The position numbers and the translations under genes were made by a program. Positions 57,354 to 64,000 of a stretch of DNA of 64,000 bases are shown in pieces. Position 1 is the first letter of the stretch; every line of letters begins with the position of its first letter. The stretch is taken from NCBI GenBank assembly GCA_947069175.1, contig CAMTDV010000023.1:89402240-89466239 (forward strand). The letters are read 5' to 3'. The DNA is from Scalesia atractyloides (taxonomy: Eukaryota > Streptophyta > Magnoliopsida > Asterales > Asteraceae). Under the pieces are notes generated by a model that ran no database searches, was not told where the DNA came from, and saw only the letters and a program-made list of their open reading frames with translations.

Positions 57354-58339
57354 CTGAAATGGCATGATTAAAATATGATGAGTATGTTGGTGAGAACGCA
57401 CAGAACAAAATAAATCATTCATTTTTTAATCTTTAATTTTTTATAAAATATAAGAAATGGGTAAGGTGCAATGTTTATTAATCTCTCCTGAAATTCAAAA
57501 TTTCAAACTAAATAAACATACATATGAACAAAATAGTTTGATGGTTTTTATGTACATAACATATGCATTTGTGTGTAAGAAGTACAAATTTGTAAAACTA
57601 TGAACCGTTAATAAAAACTAAACAATTTAGGTTTGCTCTTTTTGTTCTCGCAATAATATAGTGTTCATAAATTAACCTCACCCAATACACACACACATAT
57701 AAATATGGAGCTTACTTTACAAATAAAAAAGAGATTCTCCATAATAGTATAAAAAAGAGATAACTATTAGCTTTTTGAATTTGTGATTAAATTATTAGTT
57801 TGAGCATGGTTCGCCGGATGAGGTACGAATTTCGTTTTGGATCGCACTTACCAAAGTGCGATACGGACATGTTCGGGGTTCGTGTTTCCGATCATGAAAT
57901 TGGCCGTTCCAGAAAATCGCACATTCGTACATGATGCAATTGGGATCGCGAAATCCTTGATTCGAAACACGTTCCGCCACTCCATGGGAACATCGAACTG
58001 GATTTGGAAAGTCACTGAGTTTGTAAAGTCACTAACGTCTCAAAAAAATCAGTTGAAAGGTCCCATCAATTTTGGTTTCTAACTAAGTATTCAAGCCTAT
58101 ATTAGGTTTCCCACCTTTCTCAATTTCTATTCAATTATCCATTCCAGATTTTGTTTCCAACTTCCATTCTCCGATTAATAATCGTATTTGGAAAAACAAA
58201 AAAAAAGTATTGCCTATGAGGAAGATAATGAAGTTGAACAACAATCAAAGGCAAAGCAGAATGATTTCGTTGATCTTGGCGATGAGGAAGACAACGAACC
58301 AGATTACGGATAAGCAGTCACAAGGTAAACCTAGCCTAA
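57354..58339. other. Upstream side of the EDR2-like remnant, no exon found
   Basis: I searched for the START/PH part of EDR2 on the minus strand and found none. 57790-58330 contains short reading frames with no recognised domain and may be the 5' part of the hAT remnant that follows. Confidence 0.4.
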
Positions 58340-59330
58340 CGACATTTCCATTCACTTTTACTCATAATTTGTCGTATAGTTTTCCTGTTCCATATGTGTT
58401 GCCTCTAGTTTCTCTTATTTTTTTCCCTTTCTTTCTTGGTTACTATATACTTATTTGTAGGCAAATTGATCCAATGATTGAATCCTTATCTTTTGTGACA
58501 TTCTAAATTAGGTTACATAGCGGCAACCAAATACAATAGATGCATGATGAAGTCAATTTGATAAGTGTTGGTAGTAGTAAAAACCCAGGAGGTGCTAGAG
58601 TGTAGGTTTGTAAACACTGCAACAAAAAGTTTAACAAGTTTCTACACTCAAATACACACTCATTTTTTGGAGCCCATTGTGAAAAAAACAAGCTGAAATT
58701 AAAAGGTGTCCTGCTCTAGTCAAAGACTGAGACAATTATGAACGGCTGCAAAAGCAGGTGAAAGAGGCGGAGAAGCTAGGAGTTTCTAAATCGTTAAAAA
58801 GCTCTTAATTAAGCTCTGTAGTGACAATAAATCCATATTTTAAGCTCTAAAAACTGATTGAAAAATCTTTTTCTATAATGGAGAGAAGCGCAGTTGATTT
58901 AAAAATCATGAGGGCTTTATGTCCAAACGAGATTCCATCTAACGTTTTGCGTAATCCACAATTTCAAGAAATGATAAGTGCAATAATAAAGGTACCTCAA
59001 GGTTATAAAGCGTCATCAAGTAAGAAAGCAAGAACCGTTCTACTAGATGAATGTGTTAGTGATGTGGAGAAAGATTTAACACTATTTAAAGATGGTATTC
59101 ACAAGGTGTTTGTATTGTATCTAATGGGTGGACAAACATCAAACATAAACCGCCAATTAATGTCTTGCTAGTTCTATATATTCATGTATACCGAAGGATG
59201 AAGACAACGATAATGGCCAGATCTAGGCTAGAAGACATGGTATGGAAAGATCTAGAGAAAGGATAAAGACAGCGATAGTGGCAAAAGATGAAAAAACAAA
59301 GGGTTGACTAATTTTCAGAGTTTTATCGTG
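58340..59330 (+). pseudogene. hAT transposase fragment with BED zinc finger, copy 1
   Basis: On the plus strand, across frame changes: CKHCNKKFNKFLHSNTHSFF (BED-type finger, 58608-58670), KQVKEAEKLGVSKSLKSS, then MERSAVDLKIMRALCPNEIP, NVLRNPQFQEMISAIIKVPQ and KARTVLLDECVSDVEKDLT, as in plant BED/DUF659 hAT transposases. The DDE core and dimerisation domain are missing. It forms one arm of a large inverted repeat with 59590-60530. Confidence 0.75.
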
Positions 59331-59589
59331 TCTTATTTAGTACTTTTAAGTTTTAACAATTATGTCTTTTATGGTTTTAAGTTACGTAATCTATTTTTAC
59401 TTTTGAAGTAACTGGGTTGAACTTTAAAGTCTTGAAATTACTTAAGAAATTTGACCAAGTTTAATCGGTACGTACCAGAGCGATCCTAAATGAGCCTACC
59501 CCCTTGTAACGAATTTTAAGGACCTAGTGAATTGCGATCCCGTTTCACGTCCCCATACAAGAGCATACCGCGAACAATGTGACTATGGA

Positions 59590-60530
59590 TAAAACTCAGA
59601 AAATTAGTCCATCCTTTGTTTTGTTCATTTGCCATTATAATTGTCTTGATCCTTCTCGAGATCTTCCCATACTAGATCCTGCCATTATCGTTTTCTTCAT
59701 CCTTGGGCATACATGAACATAGAACGACTATTAATGGCAAGAACAAAGATCAACAATTTATGTTTATCCACCCATCACATACAATAAAAAGACCTTTTGA
59801 GTACCATGTATCTTTAAATGGTGTTAGATCCTTCTCCACATCTCTAACACATTCATCTAGTATAACGGTTCTTACTTTCTCACTAGATGACTTTTTTAAC
59901 CTTTAGGTGCCTTTTTCAGTGCACTTATTATTTCTTGAAATTGTGGATACGCCAAATGTTAAATGGAATCCTGTATGCACATACAACCATCCCGATTTTT
60001 AAATCAACCGCGCTTCTCTCCATTACAGAAAAACATTGCTCATTCCTCTATCTGTTTTTTAGAGCTAGAATTATGGATTTATTGTCACTACAGAGCTTTT
60101 TAGCGATTTAGGAACTCCTAGCTTCTCGGCATTTTCACCCTCTTTTGCAACCGTTCGTTAATGTCTAGGTCTTTAACTAGAGCAAGACACCTTTTAATTT
60201 AAGCCTTTTTTTCCCAATGAAGCTCCAAATAAATGAGTGTGTATTCGATTATAGGAACTTGTAAACTTTCCATTACAGTTTTACAAACCCACACTTTAGC
60301 ACCTCCTGGGTTTTTACTACTACCGGCACTTATCAATTTTACTTCATCATATAAAGGCTTATAATCTACTGTATGTGGTTGTCGTTGTGTACCCAATTTA
60401 GAATGTCACAAAAGATAGTGATCCAATCATTGCATTATTTTGCCAACAAATAAATATAAAGTAACCAAGAAGGAAACGGAAAACCAAATAAGAGAAATTA
60501 GCGGCAACACATATATACAAAGATAGGGTA
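59590..60530 (-). pseudogene. hAT transposase fragment with BED zinc finger, copy 2 (inverted)
   Basis: Minus strand: DYKPLYDEVKLISAGSSKNP and GGAKVWVCK (BED finger start), MERSAVDLKI, then DVEKDLTPFKDTWYSKGLFI and VCDGWI, and a remnant of the NSRxMFMYA segment. It is inactive and diverged from copy 1, but colinear with it including the intron-like non-coding part (59590-59720 and 60400-60530). The arms are tail to tail with about 260 bp between them. Confidence 0.72.
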
Positions 60531-61703
60531 GGGTTCATGCGAGAACTACATTTATTGCGAGAACCGCGAGAACCACATTTATTGCGAGAACCGCGAGAAC
60601 CAATGTGAACACAACAAAATAAACCCACTACACCACCACCCAAAACCTAAAAAATATTTAAAAAAATTATGACGAAAACCAGCAATTTTTTATAAAAAAT
60701 ATTAAAAAATTGTATGTTTTTTAGATTTTTTTAGGTATTTTTGGTTGTGTTCACATTGGTTCTCGCGGTTCTCGCAATAAAGGATGGTTCCTAACGGATC
60801 CTTCTCCTACAAAGAGAATCTTAAATATCTATCCTAAAAGTATATATATACAGATATTTACGTTAATACAAAGGAGTGAAAAGCTTCACATGCTAAACAC
60901 TAAACACAGGAGATACTATAGTTATATCTGGTTAGCTCATATATCTCACTTGTAAACTTACAATATAACTATATACAGGGAAGGAAAATCAACTAGACTA
61001 TTTGGCCACTTGCATACTTATCAATTTTACTTCATCATATAAAGGCTTATAATCTACTGTATGTGGTTGTCGTTGTGTACCCAATTTAGAATGTCACAAA
61101 AGATAGTGATCCAATCATTGCATTATTTTGCCAACAAATAAATATAAAGTAACCAAGAAGGAAACGGAAAACCAAATAAGAGAAATTAGCGCCAACACAT
61201 ATATACAAAGATAGGGTAGGGTTCATGCGAGAACCACATTTATTGCGAGAACCGCGAGAACCACATTTATTGCGAGAACCGCGAGAACCAATGTGAACAC
61301 AACAAAATAAACCCACTGCACCACCACCCAAAACCTAAAAAATATTTAAAAAAATTATGACGAAAACCAACAATTTTTTATAAAAAATATTAAAAAATTG
61401 TATGTTTTTTAGATTTTTTTAGGTATTTTTGGTTGTGTTCACATTGGTTTTCGCGGTTCTCGCAATAAAGGATGGTTCCTAACGGATCCTTCTCCTACAA
61501 AGAGAATGCTAAATATCTATCCTAAAAGTATATATATACAGATATTTACGTTAATACAAAGGAGTGAAAAGCTTCACATGCTAAACACTAAACACAGGAG
61601 ATACTATAGTTATATCTGGTTAGCTCATATATCTCACTTGTAAACTTACAATATAACTATATACAGGGAAGGAAAATCAACTAGACTATTTGGCCACTTG
61701 CAT
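60328..61703. repeat. Tandem duplication of a 688-bp unit
   Basis: Copies 60328-61015 and 61016-61703. I counted about six substitutions, so identity is about 99%. The unit contains the outer edge of hAT copy 2 and an inverted-repeat element with 'attgcgagaaccgcgagaacc' and its complement 'ggttctcgcggttctcgcaat'. Both copies end in ...cttgcat before 'ac', a 2-bp microhomology. Confidence 0.93.
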
Positions 61704-62776
61704 ACAGATAAGATAAGATGTAGCCAAATTGTTCAACTAATATTATATTAACTAATATTTATATTTTCTAATTGTAAAATATAGGACATGCGCAAGATTA
61801 GACGGTTTGACCGTTAAAGATGTTTGTTCAGGGACTATAGACTCGAGGATAAAAGACTTAACTGATAGACCAAGAACTAATCACTCTCACGGGAATTGGT
61901 TAAGCACGCCCATAAGTGGCGCAGAGCAAAAACACAAAATAATAGATACTACTTTCTCAAAGAATGGACTGAAAATTGTACATAAGGGGCCCTTTTATAG
62001 GGATGTTCTAAATTTGGCAGGTTTGCCAAATTTTTGAAATTACAAAACAAAAAAGAAATACTGAAATTAAGAACCTAGATATACGTGTGAAAAGATTCAA
62101 TTAAAGATTCTCGAGTTTTATACTGAATACCAGAAGTACAAAAATATGACAAAATTTGGGGAAAATCTTGGTTGGCAAAATCAGAGCTCTAAATCAATAA
62201 AATTGAGTCTGACAGCTGATCTAAACCACCTATAGTGTTTACTATAAAATCCAGCTTCTCGAAACCCTTCCATCCACTACTCGTGGACCCGGTAACTCCA
62301 ATCATAGCCCAAGTTAGGGCCCTTTCTGACCTGTCTCCTCTTATCTAGTTGGTCCATGTACTCCTGGATCTGCTCCTCATCAACAAGAGTCATAAGAGTA
62401 GATATGCACAGGTAAGTCTCTCATGTATCTATGGTATCAATATACATATTTATAAAGTGAGTACCTAATGGCGTAGTTAATTAGGTAATGGGAGATAATG
62501 GTTTGAATTACCACTAGGAGGCTTGACAAAGGAAAAGACATGACTCATTAAAGGTAACATCAACACAAGTAAACTAAATGTGAGTAGTTACCAAGAATAC
62601 ACATTTCATCACAAATGGTTGAAGCTTGGTAATATGAGTTAAAGAAACGCAACCACGTAACCTAGGGAGAAAGAATCAAAGAAAACATTGTCTTTAGGAA
62701 AAAAGATAGAACAAAATGATCTTTCACTTAGGTTGGAATCTTACTAGCATCAAGAGTAATAAATAAAATGAGGCTT
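61704..62776. other. Intergenic, no gene recognised
   Basis: A 76-codon plus-strand frame at 61807-62037 has no recognisable domain. The rest is non-coding by inspection. Confidence 0.4.
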
Positions 62777-63199
62777 CTGTAAGATTAAATTTATTATTTA
62801 TAATATTTAATCATGTAGCCATTATAATCATTTATATGATATTAGATCAAAATATATTAATCCTATTATATATTAGTTGGTAATTGTTGATAGACCATAT
62901 TACCCTTATTAACTAATTAGGGTTTCCTTCTAGGTGTATATATAAGGAGATGATTAGAGAGGTTTAGGGTTAGACAATTACAATAACATCATTATCATCA
63001 AAATGGCCACCCACCTCTCTCTCCATAACCTAAACCGAATTCATCCCTAGTTCGGTTCCTAAGGAGGAACCAGATCACACTGACAAATATGTCAAACCCC
63101 ATGGTTGCGTCTCTAACTGGATTCTCTGTTGGCCTGTCTGCCGTCACAGGTATTGTTATTCATGTTTTCCATTATGTTTAAACAGAACTGATCAACATG

Positions 63200-63211
63200 T
63201 GGTATCAGAGC
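63200..63211 (+). other. Primer-binding site of the terminal copia element
   Basis: TGGTATCAGAGC, complementary to initiator Met-tRNA, two bases after the LTR. Confidence 0.88.
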
Positions 63212-63714
63212 TTATGTTGATAAATCAATTCTGTTTTGAATCTATTATTCCGGGATTAAAAATCTGGAAAACAGAATTTTGAAAACCTAATAATAATCTG
63301 GAATCACATAAATTGTGAATTAAAATTCGGATTTTCCTTTTAATGGATGTTTAATCACATCCGAGATAACCACTGTTCCGAAATCCACATTAATATGCTA
63401 AAATATACAAATTTCGGGTTCTAGATTTTGGTTTTATATTTTAGGGTTCATCATTATGTTCTTATGAAATTCGAAAAAAATCCTATATTTTGGAGTTAAA
63501 TGCGGATTATTAAGTGTTTTACCAATTTTGATCTATTTTTTATTTAATTAAATTTTGGAAATATGTTATAAAAAGAACGGATATTATTTTTGAAATATTT
63601 TTATATATTTAAATCAACATTAAAATAGGAAAGTTGATCCCAGAATCCCTTAGTTTTCGAATTTCAAACTTATCACAACTAACTACCATCATTCGAGATT
63701 TTGAAATCTTGCAG

Positions 63715-64000
63715 GATAAGTTTCGGACTCATCAGATTCTTATCAGAAATGACTAATTCGACTCATCAGAGTCTTATCTGAAATGACCAATTCGGATCAT
63801 CAGAGACTTATCCGAAATGCCCAACTCGCACTCATCAGATACTTATCCGAAATGACTAATTCGGACTTATCAGAGACTTATCCGAAATGCCCATCTCGGA
63901 CTCATCAGAGACTTATCCGAGATGACCAACTCGGACTAATCAGAGTCTCATCTGAGATGACCAACTCGGACTAATCCGAAACTTATCTGAGATGATCATT
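63715..64000 (+). repeat. Leader tandem repeats of the terminal copia element
   Basis: Units of about 40 bp of the type 'cggact(c/a)atcagag(a/t)ctta' followed by 'tc(c/t)gaaatgacc' or 'ccgagatgaccaac' recur at least seven times and run off the window. Each unit carries an ATG, giving many short upstream frames. Confidence 0.85.

Larger units (their letters stand above)
62777..64000 (+). mobile_element. 5' end of a Ty1-copia element, continuing beyond the window
   Basis: The 5' LTR is read as 62777-63197 (starts TGTAAGATTAAAT, ends ACTGATCAACA), with a TATA box in 'gtgtatatataagg' near 62935. It is followed by primer-binding site TGGTATCAGAGC (63200-63211) and a leader. The left edge is inferred because the 3' LTR is outside the window. 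No gag start is reached. Confidence 0.75.

Noticed and set aside
58210..58506. 98-codon frame with a hydrophobic segment as a membrane protein
   Set aside because: It is colinear with the inverted hAT copy at 60398-60520, including the same non-coding wording, so it is part of the transposon remnant.
60398..61331. Two near-identical 81-codon minus-strand frames as a duplicated small gene
   Set aside because: They arise from the 688-bp tandem duplication and read through a foldback and a transposon intron; no protein family is evident.

Overview
The window looks like a repeat-rich eudicot plant nuclear chromosome (AT-rich, GT-AG introns, Ty1-copia elements primed by initiator-Met tRNA, large Ty3-gypsy-type LTRs, hAT, Mutator and Harbinger debris). 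The mix of elements reminds me of Asteraceae, but that is an impression. Only three host genes are recognisable: an apparently intact ribosomal protein gene eL39/RPL39 (+, 1468-3674), a frameshifted MOL1-like LRR receptor-like kinase (-, 4974-8000) and a 5'-truncated, frameshifted EDR2-like DUF1336 gene (-, 53429-57353). Almost everything else is mobile DNA or its remains.

Layout. 1-8000: small TIR elements, RPL39 and the MOL1-like pseudogene. 8640-10560: degenerate LTR-like sequence. 10744-13937: a young copia derivative with indistinguishable 255-bp LTRs, a perfect TSD and an internal region that is partly inverted on itself. 13943-21370: mostly non-genic, with a Harbinger transposase end and a TIR element. 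21371-33503: a SIRE-like copia element on the minus strand, interrupted at 27157-29864 by a solo LTR ('LTR-A'). 33504-34124 repeats the sequence that precedes the copia element. 34123-44967: gypsy-type LTR material (about 3.4 kb LTR at 36304-39743; solo LTR at 39753-44962 that contains 'LTR-B', 40456-42867, a second copy of the LTR-A family). 45000-47110: transposon ORFs including a Mutator-like transposase. 49156-53430: foldback and hAT MITEs and a SINE. 53429-57353: EDR2-like remnant. 58340-61703: two hAT transposase fragments tail to tail plus a 688-bp tandem duplication. 62777-64000: the 5' end of another copia element that leaves the window.

Most notable observation. The two independent solo LTRs of one family (LTR-A and LTR-B, each with its own perfect 5-bp TSD) both carry four tRNA-like modules at matching positions: one antisense, upstream of the LTR TATA box, and three sense modules spaced about 167 nt apart. 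Each sense module has an extended 10-bp D-arm-like hairpin and a pol III B-box-like T-loop. Module 4 differs from modules 2 and 3 by compensatory base-pair changes in the hairpin, which suggests selection on RNA structure. The second notable structure is the self-inverted copia element, which should transcribe an RNA with a 421-bp hairpin.

All coordinates and motifs were read by eye. Homology statements come from recalled family sequences, not from searches.
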